Part shown: piece by piece, positions 37,081-45,950 of the stretch
Position numbering within the stretch: the stretch's first letter is position 1
How the letters are laid out: each line of letters starts with the position of its first letter
Origin: Paenibacillus sp. DCT19
GTDB taxonomy: Bacteria; Bacillota; Bacilli; Paenibacillales; Paenibacillaceae
Length of the DNA: 64,000 nucleotides
Direction: 5' to 3'
NCBI RefSeq assembly: GCF_003268635.1
Contig: NZ_CP029639.1
Location: 2,925,501 to 2,989,500, forward strand
Notes under the pieces: generated by a model
Database searches by the model: none
What the model was told of the DNA's origin: nothing
Seen by the model: the letters and a program-made list of their open reading frames with translations, nothing else
Program-made: the position numbers and the translations under genes

Positions 37081-37823
37081 GCTGTTGCTGCTCGATATTC
37101 TCTTGTATAACTTTGGGTACCTCTTCAAGTGCCGTAATCGTATATAAAGCCCGTTCAGGATTAGGTTTAAGCTCTACGATATTGTATTGCCACTCATTAG
37201 GCTGCTTAATATATATGCTGTGAATTCCAGCCGTTACAGCAGGCATAATATCTGTTCGTAAGGAGTTACCAATCATCCACGTAGCCGTACGGTCAAATGT
37301 ACCCGAAGACAGAATGCCTTCCAGAGCTTCAACGTTTTTGTGCTGGCGTATATAGATGCGATCACCGAAATATGCAGATAGTTTCATCTGATCAATTTTA
37401 CGTTGTTGGATTACAGTTTCCCCACCTGTATAGAGATAGAGGGCATGTCCAGCAGACTGTAAGTTCTCCAACGTTTCAACCATATGAGGATAAGGTTCCA
37501 CCTCTTGATCATACACGCTCATGCCAAGTTTGCTTAAGTAGTTCTCCTCTTTGGGGAGGTAGACCTTGCGAAATTTTGCGAGAAGTAGCGATACGTATCA
37601 ATCAGAGATTGGGGAAGTGGTGACTTGCGAATCCAACCTTATTAACCCCGGTTACGTCGATCTCTAATTGCTTCTCACGAATCTGTTGAATGGTTAGAGC
37701 ATCACCGTCAAACCACTCCTGCATGTTTTCGAAGAATTCACCCAGAATGAGATTGAAGTATTTGTTACAATATACAAGCGTATCATCTAGGTCAAACAAA
37801 ATATGTTGTTTCGTGTTGCTCAT
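37067..37823 (-). CDS. HAD-family hydrolase (two frameshifts as sequenced)
   Basis: A protein of about 252 residues in three frames. Motif I is LFDLDDTLVYC near the N-terminus. After the first break (run 37611-37614, one missing C) the frame reads FPQSLIDTYRYFSQ; after a second (37571-37577, A/T run) it reads FRKVYLPKEENYLSKLGMSVYD. The remaining frame contains LYLYTGGE (motif II) and WMIGNSLRTDIMPAV (motif IV). It is probably a YfnB-type phosphatase with a helical cap. The substrate is unknown. Confidence 0.7.
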
Positions 37824-37865
37824 ATCAAAATCACTCCTTGTAGCCGGTACCTCAGTTTAATGCAT

Positions 37866-38786
37866 TTATATGCGAATGTAGGATTCCAGGAACATGTTCA
37901 GTTCAGACACGCCATCCGGCCGAATACTATATTTCTCTTTACGGTTGCTTCCAAGAAGATGTGTTCTCAGCAAGCCCGCGATGCGCAGCGCCATTACCTG
38001 GTCTTTGACCATGTCTTCGTCCTTATCGAGCTCCTCACACATTTCAGCTAGTGATTTCGGTTCGCCCGAAACGTAACGTAACAAGCGAAGTCTCTCGGGA
38101 TCAGCCAGAGCATGAGTGAATCGCAGCAAGCAGGTTGGCGGTTGATCCTCATCTTCCTCAGGTGCATCAATCGGATATTGCATAATCATCATGCCTTCAT
38201 AGAAACAGTACATATTAATAGGCCGGTTATGAATGGTTGGAAACAGAATCACTTCATTCAGTCCAGGCATAGGTTCAACAATGACACCTGCTGTCGCGTA
38301 CTCAATTAACAGTTCTGGTCCCATTTTGTCTAACAGAATTTGTTTTTCCTCCGCATCCTCTTCGAGCCATGTACGATAATCTTCACTGATATTCTGGCAA
38401 TAATGCTCGTCCCACAAGCGCAAAAGCGGAACATAACTGTCCCGAATCCGTGTGGACTCTTCCATTGTAATGGAAGGCAGTAAAGGGGAAATTTGTGCAA
38501 ATAATTGCTCTTCTGACATATCCGAAAGCATGTTCAGGAAGTCCTGGTTCTTTGAATCACAGTTTCGGTATGCAGCCCATGCAAACAATACGTCAAAATC
38601 ATCAAAAGGCCACGTAGCGGCTGGAGCCAGCGCAGCTCTCACGTTGGAGCTTAGTTTGCCTTCGACCTCAAGGATCCATTCTGGACCAACGTCCAAATGC
38701 TGGATCCACTTTTTGGTGACATAAACCAGAAAACTATTAAGCATCTCATATATCGGTGAAACATCAATTTTAACTTGATAAGGCAT
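37866..38786 (-). CDS. ArsR-family winged-helix regulator with long N-terminal domain
   Basis: A 306-residue protein. The start at 38786 follows GGGAGGA; a longer in-frame start has no such site. The C-terminal quarter is a winged helix (RFTHALADPERLRLLRYVSGEPKSLAEMCEELDKDEDMVKDQVMALRIAGLL) of the ArsR type. The 220-residue N-terminal part has no metal-binding cysteine pattern and matches the DUF5937-like domain seen in similar proteins. It is divergent from the MFS transporter gene, which it may regulate. Confidence 0.75.
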   Translation of the reverse strand: MPYQVKIDVSPIYEMLNSFLVYVTKKWIQHLDVGPEWILEVEGKLSSNVRAALAPAATWPFDDFDVLFAWAAYRNCDSKNQDFLNMLSDMSEEQLFAQISPLLPSITMEESTRIRDSYVPLLRLWDEHYCQNISEDYRTWLEEDAEEKQILLDKMGPELLIEYATAGVIVEPMPGLNEVILFPTIHNRPINMYCFYEGMMIMQYPIDAPEEDEDQPPTCLLRFTHALADPERLRLLRYVSGEPKSLAEMCEELDKDEDMVKDQVMALRIAGLLRTHLLGSNRKEKYSIRPDGVSELNMFLESYIRI

Positions 38787-38845
38787 ATGATGTAGAATCC
38801 TCCCGTCACATCTAATATACACAGCGACTTATGTACTATTATGGC

Positions 38846-38874
38846 TTGTTTTGCACGGCGTTGTCCACTATAAT
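38846..38874 (+). promoter_or_regulatory. Promoter of the MFS transporter gene
   Basis: TTGTTT, a 17-base spacer and TATAAT at 38869-38874, 120 bases before the GTG start. It lies in the divergent region shared with the ArsR-type regulator. Confidence 0.6.
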
Positions 38875-38994
38875 GTTCAAGTCCCGGCCAATGTCCCGGA
38901 TATCCGTGCTTGAGCAAAAGAATATGAGGATCATACGAAAAGTCGTCAGCGATGGCGATTTTTCTTTGTATGCTTGCAGGAGGGAAATTATTTC

Positions 38995-40185
38995 GTGTCA
39001 TCTATTCATACAGCTAAACCGTCACATTCCATCTCCAACTACCTGATTTTGATTACGGTTATTGTTGTGGCAGGCATTAGCCAAGGGCTTCTACTACCTG
39101 TATTGTCTATCTTCTTGGAACAAAAAGGGGTATCGCCAGGTCTCAATGGACTTAATGCTGCCGCATTGTATGTTGGATCGTTTGCTATGACCCTAGTGGC
39201 AGAGCGTTTATTAGGAGCAATTGGTTTCAAAAAATTAATCATTGGCGGGCTCATCTTTGTTATGATTCCCTTAATCTTATTTCCTTATTTTCCGGATATC
39301 AAAATATGGTTCATTCTACGCCTCATCGTTGGCGTTGGAGATAGTGCTCTGCATTATGCCGCCCAGCTCTGGGTTCTGCTTGTGACGGCTCCAGAGAAAA
39401 GAGGGCGTTACATATCCCTATACGGCATGTCCTATGGATTAGGATTCAGTATTGGTCCGCTCGGCATCAAGCTGCTGGGATTCGGTCAAGCAGTTCCTTT
39501 CTGGGTGCTTTTCATCTGTATGGCCGCTGTGCTGGTGCTTGTATTAATGAAGCTTCCGAATTCAAGACCTGAGAAGGTAGAACAGGGACAAATGCCAGAA
39601 CGTCGATTCCGGCGCAGCTTGACCTGGGCATGGTATGCGTTAATACCAGCACTTTTGTATGGTTATATGGAAGCGGGAATGAACAGTAATTTCCCAGTGT
39701 ACGGTCTACGCATTGGCATGGATGCAAATCAGATTTCATCATTGCTTCCATTTGTCGGAATAGGTGGACTGTTCCTGCAGTTCCCGCTGGGCATATTAAG
39801 TGATCGATTGGGTAGAAAAAAGGTGCTCATGTCAGCTGGTATTGCAGGAGGAATTACATTTATGCTCATTCCGGCAGCCGGAACGCATTTCTGGTGGACG
39901 TTGGTATTACTAACGATTGCCGGAGGGCTAGTTGGATCGTTTTTCTCTCTGGGACTCGCTTATGCAGCAGATATATTGCCAAAATCGCTGCTGCCAGCGG
40001 CTAATGTCGTAGCATCCTTCTATTTCACGATTGGTAGCATTATTGGGCCTAACCTCGGTGGTCAGGTTATTAACTGGTTCTCACCAGGAAGTATGTTTAT
40101 TTGGATGGGCTGCATGTATCTTCTGTTTGGAGTTGCAGGTGTGCTCTTTAGACGTAAACCTGGGCTTCAATCTGTGGTAGAATAG
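38995..40185 (+). CDS. MFS transporter, 12 TM
   Basis: A 396-residue major facilitator. GTG 38995 follows GCAGGAGGG. Twelve hydrophobic helices can be counted, in two halves joined by a polar loop near residues 190-205. The family loop motif GxxxDRxGRRxx appears as GILSDRLGRKKVL in the second half. The substrate cannot be told; the size and motif suit a drug/metabolite efflux pump. The ArsR-type gene is divergent, so substrate-responsive regulation is likely. Confidence 0.8.
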   Translation: MSSIHTAKPSHSISNYLILITVIVVAGISQGLLLPVLSIFLEQKGVSPGLNGLNAAALYVGSFAMTLVAERLLGAIGFKKLIIGGLIFVMIPLILFPYFPDIKIWFILRLIVGVGDSALHYAAQLWVLLVTAPEKRGRYISLYGMSYGLGFSIGPLGIKLLGFGQAVPFWVLFICMAAVLVLVLMKLPNSRPEKVEQGQMPERRFRRSLTWAWYALIPALLYGYMEAGMNSNFPVYGLRIGMDANQISSLLPFVGIGGLFLQFPLGILSDRLGRKKVLMSAGIAGGITFMLIPAAGTHFWWTLVLLTIAGGLVGSFFSLGLAYAADILPKSLLPAANVVASFYFTIGSIIGPNLGGQVINWFSPGSMFIWMGCMYLLFGVAGVLFRRKPGLQSVVE

Positions 40186-40269
40186 AAGCTGGTGTTCGCA
40201 TGGAAATTGATGTCCGTTTCCGAGTACACTATGAAGTAGGGAAAACCTTGGACAAGGGGAGACATCGCG

Positions 40270-40989
40270 ATGATCAGAGTTGAGAATTTGAGTAAATCCG
40301 TAGGATCGGACCGAATTCCGGTTTTGCGGGATATACGATTTGATATGCAACAAGGAGAAATGATCGCTATTGTAGGATCGAGTGGCAGTGGGAAGAGCAT
40401 GCTGCTTAAATGCCTGGCGATGATGGAAAAATGGGATAGCGGTAAGTTTACCGTGGACGGAGCCGAAATATTAAAAGAAGGCATGTCCGGTAAACGGAAA
40501 ATAAAGCGTGAATGGGCATACTTAGAACAAAATCCTGAATTATTTCCAAGAAGATCAGCACTCAAAAATGTGTTGATTGGTCGTTCAGGTCAAACACCCG
40601 TATGGAGAATGGTCACGGGTATGGTTCGTTCAGATGATTATATGGGGGCTATGGATTATTTGGAGAGCCTTGGTCTTCTGGATAAAGCGCATCAGCTCGC
40701 AGAAAAGCTTAGTGGTGGAGAGAAGCAACGTGTAGCCATTGCGAGAGCATTGGCTCATGGTGCTAAAGTAATCTTGGCCGATGAACCTGTTATTGGACTC
40801 GACCCGCATACAGCCGACGCTGTTCTGGAAACGTTGCGTAAATTATGTGAAGAAGAACGTGCAACCGTGATTGCGGTATTGCCGATTGAACTCGCAGAGA
40901 AACACGCGACGCGGATCTGGGGGTTGGCTGAGGGCAAGATTGCTTTTGATATACGTGGACGGCGGCTGACGCAGCAAGAAAAAATATGA
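40270..40989 (+). CDS. ABC ATPase, PhnC/LolD-like, without permease
   Basis: A 239-residue ABC ATPase: Walker A GSSGSGKSMLL, signature LSGGEKQR, Walker B VILADEPVIGLD. The H-loop position reads IAVLPIELAEKHATRIWGL, with no His in the usual place after the first strand, so hydrolysis may be weak. The overall pattern is of phosphonate or lipoprotein exporters. There is no permease. It begins 84 bases after the MFS gene and starts an operon with a lipoprotein and a two-component system. Confidence 0.75.
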   Translation: MIRVENLSKSVGSDRIPVLRDIRFDMQQGEMIAIVGSSGSGKSMLLKCLAMMEKWDSGKFTVDGAEILKEGMSGKRKIKREWAYLEQNPELFPRRSALKNVLIGRSGQTPVWRMVTGMVRSDDYMGAMDYLESLGLLDKAHQLAEKLSGGEKQRVAIARALAHGAKVILADEPVIGLDPHTADAVLETLRKLCEEERATVIAVLPIELAEKHATRIWGLAEGKIAFDIRGRRLTQQEKI

Positions 40990-40998
40990 TTTAAACTA

Positions 40999-42333
40999 TT
41001 GAAAAGAGTGATGAACTTGCTTAACTCACGTTGGGGACGCTTGATAGCAGGTGGAGCGATAGCAATGTTGCTCGGCTCTGTACTAAGCGGATGTACGGTA
41101 ATTAGTGACCCCAAGATTTTGATGCGTAAACCGATGATGTCAACGGATAAAGAAAAACTATATAACGTTGTGCAACTGGAGCAGCCACCCGAAAGTGAAC
41201 TCATTCGTCCGAAAGATCTGAGCAATACCAGCATGATCCGTGTAGAAGATCTTAATGGAGATGGGACGAGGGAAGCCATTGCTTTTTATGAAACGCCGAA
41301 TGAGAATGTTCGGATTCATGGATTGCTTTTGGAGGAACAGGGCGGCGCATGGGTCAAAAAACTAACGTTTGATGTTCCAGGCAGTGAGCTACAATCCTTC
41401 AAGCTGCTGGATATTACGAATGATGGCAACCCCGATATTATATTGGGTGTAAGCTTGCAGGATCAAAAGGCCTTAACGGCTTATTCCTACAAAAATGGTG
41501 CGCTGGAACAGGTATTAGGCGGCGTACCCTACAATCAATTTATTATTGATGATGCACAAGGCAACACACTTGACCTAAATGGTGACGGAAAAAGTGATTT
41601 TACGATTGTATCCCTGAGTAGCAGTGGATTCGCAACGATTGCATTGTATCAATACGATGAGGGTAGCTTCAAGGAAGTGGATCGTTTGCAGACGGACTAT
41701 ACAGTAAAAGAGATCTATAATGCACTTGGAGGCCAGATTGCCAAGGATCAGACGGGGATTGTTCTGGATGCCGAGCTGGATGATAAGAGTTCATTTTCTC
41801 AACTCATCTATGTGAAGGATAACAAACTGGTGAATGCGTTCAAATCTCCGGATCAAACGTATAGAGATGACAAAATTTTAAGCGGTGATTTCAACAATGA
41901 TGGTATTATTGAATTTGGGCTTAAAGAAACTCCGAAAGGTTGGGAGCATTACGTTTTTGACTCGCGTATGTGGTTCTATACCTTCTATCAATGGGATGGC
42001 AAGGACGGTAAGGAGTTTGTTTCATTCCAATATCGGGATGACGCCGACTTATTCCATTTGAATCTTAAGTCTGAGTGGTACGGTAAAATCACCATTGATA
42101 CCCGATCCGAAAAGGAAAAATACATTCGGTTCAAAATGATTGATACCGATGAAACGGTAGCTGAAATCAAGTACTTTACACTGTCCCAGTGGGAACAGGA
42201 AAAAGGGAAACGGTGGAAAGAAATTACGCGCACGAACGATCGAGTTATTGCTTCGCGTGTAGCCCAACCGAATACTGATGGATTACTAGATAACATGTCG
42301 CAACTGAACAGAAAGGACGAACTAAATGAGTAA
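40999..42333 (+). CDS. Lipoprotein with FG-GAP/VCBS-like repeats
   Basis: A 444-residue lipoprotein. The signal peptide ends in LLGSVLSGC, and the Cys is the lipidation site. The start is TTG 40999 or, with a better AAGAG site, ATG 41011. Four calcium-type DxNxDGxxD segments (DLNGDGTRE, DITNDGNPD, DLNGDGKSD, DFNNDGIIE) are spread along the protein, the signature of beta-propeller VCBS repeats. It is anchored outside the membrane. It overlaps the response-regulator gene by eight bases, so it may be the sensor's ligand-binding partner. Confidence 0.75.
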   Translation: MKRVMNLLNSRWGRLIAGGAIAMLLGSVLSGCTVISDPKILMRKPMMSTDKEKLYNVVQLEQPPESELIRPKDLSNTSMIRVEDLNGDGTREAIAFYETPNENVRIHGLLLEEQGGAWVKKLTFDVPGSELQSFKLLDITNDGNPDIILGVSLQDQKALTAYSYKNGALEQVLGGVPYNQFIIDDAQGNTLDLNGDGKSDFTIVSLSSSGFATIALYQYDEGSFKEVDRLQTDYTVKEIYNALGGQIAKDQTGIVLDAELDDKSSFSQLIYVKDNKLVNAFKSPDQTYRDDKILSGDFNNDGIIEFGLKETPKGWEHYVFDSRMWFYTFYQWDGKDGKEFVSFQYRDDADLFHLNLKSEWYGKITIDTRSEKEKYIRFKMIDTDETVAEIKYFTLSQWEQEKGKRWKEITRTNDRVIASRVAQPNTDGLLDNMSQLNRKDELNE

Positions 42334-43024
42334 AGTGCTTATTTTAGAAGATGAAGAATCCATCCGCAGTTTTATCGTCATTAATTTAAAAAGAAATGGA
42401 TTTGAGGTGCTTGAGGCAGGAGATGGTCACGAAGCACTGCGAATTTTGCAATCCGTGCCGGATATTGACTTGGCGCTTTTGGATGTTATGGTACCGGGCA
42501 TTGACGGATTCGAAGTCTGTCGACGCATTCGTGAGACCAATGAACGCTTAGGTATTATTTTCTTAACAGCTAAGGTACAGGAACAGGATAAAGTATATGC
42601 TTTATCGGTCGGAGCAGATGACCATGTGAGCAAGCCTTTCAGTCCAACTGAGCTGATTGCTCGGATTCAGTCCTTGCTACGTCGTGTGAATGTGCACCGG
42701 GAGACAGCGGCTAAGGTTACTTTCCAATCGGGTCCATTCTCACTTGACCTGATCTCGAAGCAATTTAAGAAACAAAATGAACTGATCGAGCTTACGCCAA
42801 CGGAATTCTCATTGATTCAATTTTTCTTAGAGAAGGAAAATACACCGCTAAGTCGGGATTTGCTGCTGGATCATGTCTGGGGCAAAGAGTACATGGGTGA
42901 CCCCAAAATTGTGGATGTAAATATACGTCGCTTACGCCAGAAAATTGAGAACAACCCTTCCGAACCTGAATACCTGCAAACTGTATGGGGTCACGGGTAC
43001 AAATGGAAGGGCAGGGAGCAATGA
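42326..43024 (+). CDS. OmpR-family response regulator
   Basis: A 232-residue regulator. The receiver has the acidic pair (LEDEES), phospho-acceptor Asp in LALLDVMVPG (about residue 52), Thr in IIFLTAKV and Lys in HVSKPF. The winged helix (LTPTEFSLIQFFLEK, IVDVNIRRLRQKIE, VWGHGYKWK) is complete. Its start overlaps the lipoprotein gene and its stop overlaps the kinase gene by four bases, so it pairs with that kinase. Confidence 0.92.
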   Translation: MSKVLILEDEESIRSFIVINLKRNGFEVLEAGDGHEALRILQSVPDIDLALLDVMVPGIDGFEVCRRIRETNERLGIIFLTAKVQEQDKVYALSVGADDHVSKPFSPTELIARIQSLLRRVNVHRETAAKVTFQSGPFSLDLISKQFKKQNELIELTPTEFSLIQFFLEKENTPLSRDLLLDHVWGKEYMGDPKIVDVNIRRLRQKIENNPSEPEYLQTVWGHGYKWKGREQ

Positions 43025-44478
43025 TAAAAAAAGGTATTACGCGGCAGATTGTATTACACTACTTTTTCGTAGTTTTTCTTGCTCTGCTGCTGGTGGAATT
43101 TGTATTTATGCTGGCGGTGCAGCGATATTACTACGATAGCATCTATAACACCATAAGTACTCATATCTCGAATTCCAAGGATTTTTTCGAGCCAATCTCG
43201 CGCGCAAATAATGCTGAGGATGGTAACAATCTGTCTAGATTGCTTGAAAATCTGAAATTATCCAATACAGAATTGCAGATTCTTGATCTGAATGGACGTG
43301 TATTGGCAAGCTCCACAGCTTTTGAATCCGATCGTGCTGTGCTGCAAACGAGTGATGTTTCAGTAGCGCTTAATGGTGCGATGGGGCGATGGGTAGGCAG
43401 GGAACCTTCAACAGGGGAACAGATTATGGCTGTTTCGCACAAATTCGACCTTGGTGGAGATCATACATATGTCATCCGATATATGACGGCACTCACTATG
43501 GTCAACTCAAAATTGCTGGTTATGGGTTTACTAGCTAGTGCGGTAGGTGTAGCTGTACTTGCCATCGTATTAATTATTAGTATCGGTATGGCGAATTCCA
43601 TTGTACGTCCGATTAATAATATAACTGCCGTGTCTGCTCAGATGGCACGTGGGCGACTGGATGTTAGGGTTAAAGGTAATTACAAGCATGAACTTGGAGA
43701 GTTGGCTTCTACACTGAATTTCATGGCACATGAAATTGTACGAAGTAATCAGATTAAGGATGACTTCATATCCTCCATCTCACATGAGCTGCGTACACCT
43801 CTGACAAGTATCAAGGGCTGGAGCGAAACATTGGACTCTGGAGGTTATGACCCAGATGAGACACGCATCGGGATGAGTATCATTTCCAAAGAGACCGAGC
43901 GTCTAATTGGACTTGTTGAAGAGATGCTTGATTTCTCCAAATTGCAACAAAATCAGATGAAGCTGGTGAAGGGAACAGTCAGCATTCGTGAAATTGTGCA
44001 AGAAACGATGCTGAATGTCTGGGCCAAAGCGGAACAAAAGCAAATTCATCTGAAGCTGGATGCCGACGAAACGTATCCATATAACGTATTTGGGGATGGC
44101 AACCGATTGAAGCAGGTATTCCTTAACATTGTAGATAATGCGATTAAATTTTCACATGAGAACTCATGGATCTACTTGTCCGTCAAAGAAGAGAACGGTC
44201 AGATCATTGCAGCCATTCAAGATACTGGGATCGGCATCAGTGAGGAGCACTTAATCAAAGTACGAGACCGTTTCTTCCAGGTGAATCATCAGAACGGGGG
44301 AACAGGACTTGGACTTGCCATTACACAAGAGCTCGTGGAACTACACGAAGGTACGATTACGATGCAAAGTGAACTCGGATCAGGTACAACCGTTACGATT
44401 ACATTACCAGCGCTCATTGAAGATAAACAGGAAAATGAAGAGAATATCCAGTCTAATGATGGATCAATTCTGAATTAA
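43021..44478 (+). CDS. Sensor histidine kinase partner of the OmpR regulator
   Basis: A 485-residue membrane kinase. ATG 43021 overlaps the regulator stop (ATGA). TM1 is near residues 12-32, an extracellular region of about 130 residues follows, and TM2 is near 170-195. A HAMP domain, the phosphorylated His in SSISHELRTPLTS (about residue 250), the N box NIVDNAIKFS and the G boxes DTGIGIS and GGTGLGLAI complete the kinase. The extracellular part is the likely signal site. The signal is unknown; wall or membrane stress is a guess. Confidence 0.92.
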   Translation: MIKKGITRQIVLHYFFVVFLALLLVEFVFMLAVQRYYYDSIYNTISTHISNSKDFFEPISRANNAEDGNNLSRLLENLKLSNTELQILDLNGRVLASSTAFESDRAVLQTSDVSVALNGAMGRWVGREPSTGEQIMAVSHKFDLGGDHTYVIRYMTALTMVNSKLLVMGLLASAVGVAVLAIVLIISIGMANSIVRPINNITAVSAQMARGRLDVRVKGNYKHELGELASTLNFMAHEIVRSNQIKDDFISSISHELRTPLTSIKGWSETLDSGGYDPDETRIGMSIISKETERLIGLVEEMLDFSKLQQNQMKLVKGTVSIREIVQETMLNVWAKAEQKQIHLKLDADETYPYNVFGDGNRLKQVFLNIVDNAIKFSHENSWIYLSVKEENGQIIAAIQDTGIGISEEHLIKVRDRFFQVNHQNGGTGLGLAITQELVELHEGTITMQSELGSGTTVTITLPALIEDKQENEENIQSNDGSILN

Positions 44479-44490
44479 AAACACAAAAAA

Positions 44491-44517
44491 AGGTGGATTC
44501 CTGAGGAATCCATCTTT
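44491..44517. terminator. Bidirectional terminator between the kinase gene and glgC
   Basis: AGGTGGATTCC, loop, GGAATCCATC, with A and T runs on both sides, so it serves the convergent genes. Confidence 0.8.
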
Positions 44518-44528
44518 TTATATCTGTC

Positions 44529-45755
44529 TTATGAGGACAGCTCTCCAGCACGTAAGCGGCCTGTTTTTTCGTAAACTTCTTTAAATATACGAGTAGGTTG
44601 AGTACGTACAGCCGGTTTGGCTGCTACAACTTCATAAGGTCCAACAACCATAATCTCATCCGCAGTGCCTTTAACGATCGCACCATCTTTAATAATGGCA
44701 CCTTCCCCGATAATTGCACGTTCAATGTGAACTCCACGTCCGATGCGAGCATTCGGCATCACCACGCTGTCAAGAACTTCAGATCCTTTGCCAACCTCAG
44801 CTCCGCAGAAAATGACGGAACGATCTGCGTGACCTTCAATGGCGCAAGAATCATGAATTAAGGAGGAGAGATGCTCGATCCGGCTATTACGAGCTTTGTA
44901 CACAGTTGGTTTTGTTCTCCACTCGCGTGTGAACATTGGCCAGTGATCTTTTTGCAGACTCCAATTCTCTTCGTTATGGAGCAGATCCATGTGAGCATCC
45001 CACAAGCTTTTCACCGTGCCAACATCTTTCCAGTACCCATCAAAGTTATACACGTAAAGTGGATTATTCTCATTCAACATCTGTGGAATAACGTCTTTAC
45101 CAAAATCATGGCTAGATTGTTCGTTTGCCGCGTCAATTAGCAGATGACGTTTCAGATACTCCCACTTAAACACATAGATACCCATAGAAGCCAGGTTGCT
45201 TTTTGGTTCAGCAGGCTTTTCTGCAAATTCAGTGACACGTAAATTCTCATCGGCAGCCATAATACCGAATCGATGTGCTTCCTCCCATGGGACTTCCATG
45301 ACAGAAATGGTTGCCGCTGCACCATTTGCAATGTGAGCATCCAACATTTCGCGATAATTCATATGGTAAATATGATCACCCGACAAAATCAGCACATTTT
45401 CGGGGTTTTGTTTGTCAATATAGTCAAAATTTTTATAAATGGCATCCGCCGTTCCCAAGTATTCGTCATTTCCTGTATGATAAGATGGAAGCAGGGATAT
45501 TCCTGCATCAACCGTATTACCCATTCTCCAAGGTTCTCCTTCACCAATATGATCGTGCAAAGAGTCAGCTTGGTACTGCGTAAGCACACCTACAGTGTCG
45601 ATGCCTGAATTAACGCAGTTGCTGAGAGGAAAATCGATAATACGGTAGTGCCCGCCAAACGGTACAGCGGGTTTTGCGATACTTGAAGTTAAGGGGGCTA
45701 ATCTTTTACCCTCTCCTCCCGCCAACAGCATAGCGATGCAATCTTTATTAAACAT
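44529..45755 (-). CDS. glgC: Glucose-1-phosphate adenylyltransferase
   Basis: A 408-residue nucleotidyltransferase. The start at 45755 ([19 protein letters not shown]) follows GGGAGGG; an in-frame extension upstream has no site. The catalytic glycine-rich loop is [14 protein letters not shown], the substrate site includes GTADAI, and the C-terminal left-handed beta-helix contains repeated hexapeptides ([12 protein letters not shown]). It makes ADP-glucose for GlgA. The gene is transcribed away from glgBA, and no glgD is present in the window. Confidence 0.92.
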   Translation of the reverse strand: MFNKDCIAMLLAGGEGKRLAPLTSSIAKPAVPFGGHYRIIDFPLSNCVNSGIDTVGVLTQYQADSLHDHIGEGEPWRMGNTVDAGISLLPSYHTGNDEYLGTADAIYKNFDYIDKQNPENVLILSGDHIYHMNYREMLDAHIANGAAATISVMEVPWEEAHRFGIMAADENLRVTEFAEKPAEPKSNLASMGIYVFKWEYLKRHLLIDAANEQSSHDFGKDVIPQMLNENNPLYVYNFDGYWKDVGTVKSLWDAHMDLLHNEENWSLQKDHWPMFTREWRTKPTVYKARNSRIEHLSSLIHDSCAIEGHADRSVIFCGAEVGKGSEVLDSVVMPNARIGRGVHIERAIIGEGAIIKDGAIVKGTADEIMVVGPYEVVAAKPAVRTQPTRIFKEVYEKTGRLRAGELSS

Positions 45756-45950
45756 GATCGTTTCCCTCCCAAGATATTTTTCTAGTGTAGTAGATACATA
45801 AACGCAAGGTGGAGCCATTGAAACGATATATACTGTAAAAATTCTGAAAATATACAACATTTTTTTAAACGCGTCATTTTTCTTTTCAAGTTGGCTAGAA
45901 TGGGGTAATGGTTGCTGTTATGACTATTTTCTTAGGAAGAAGGTGATCTC

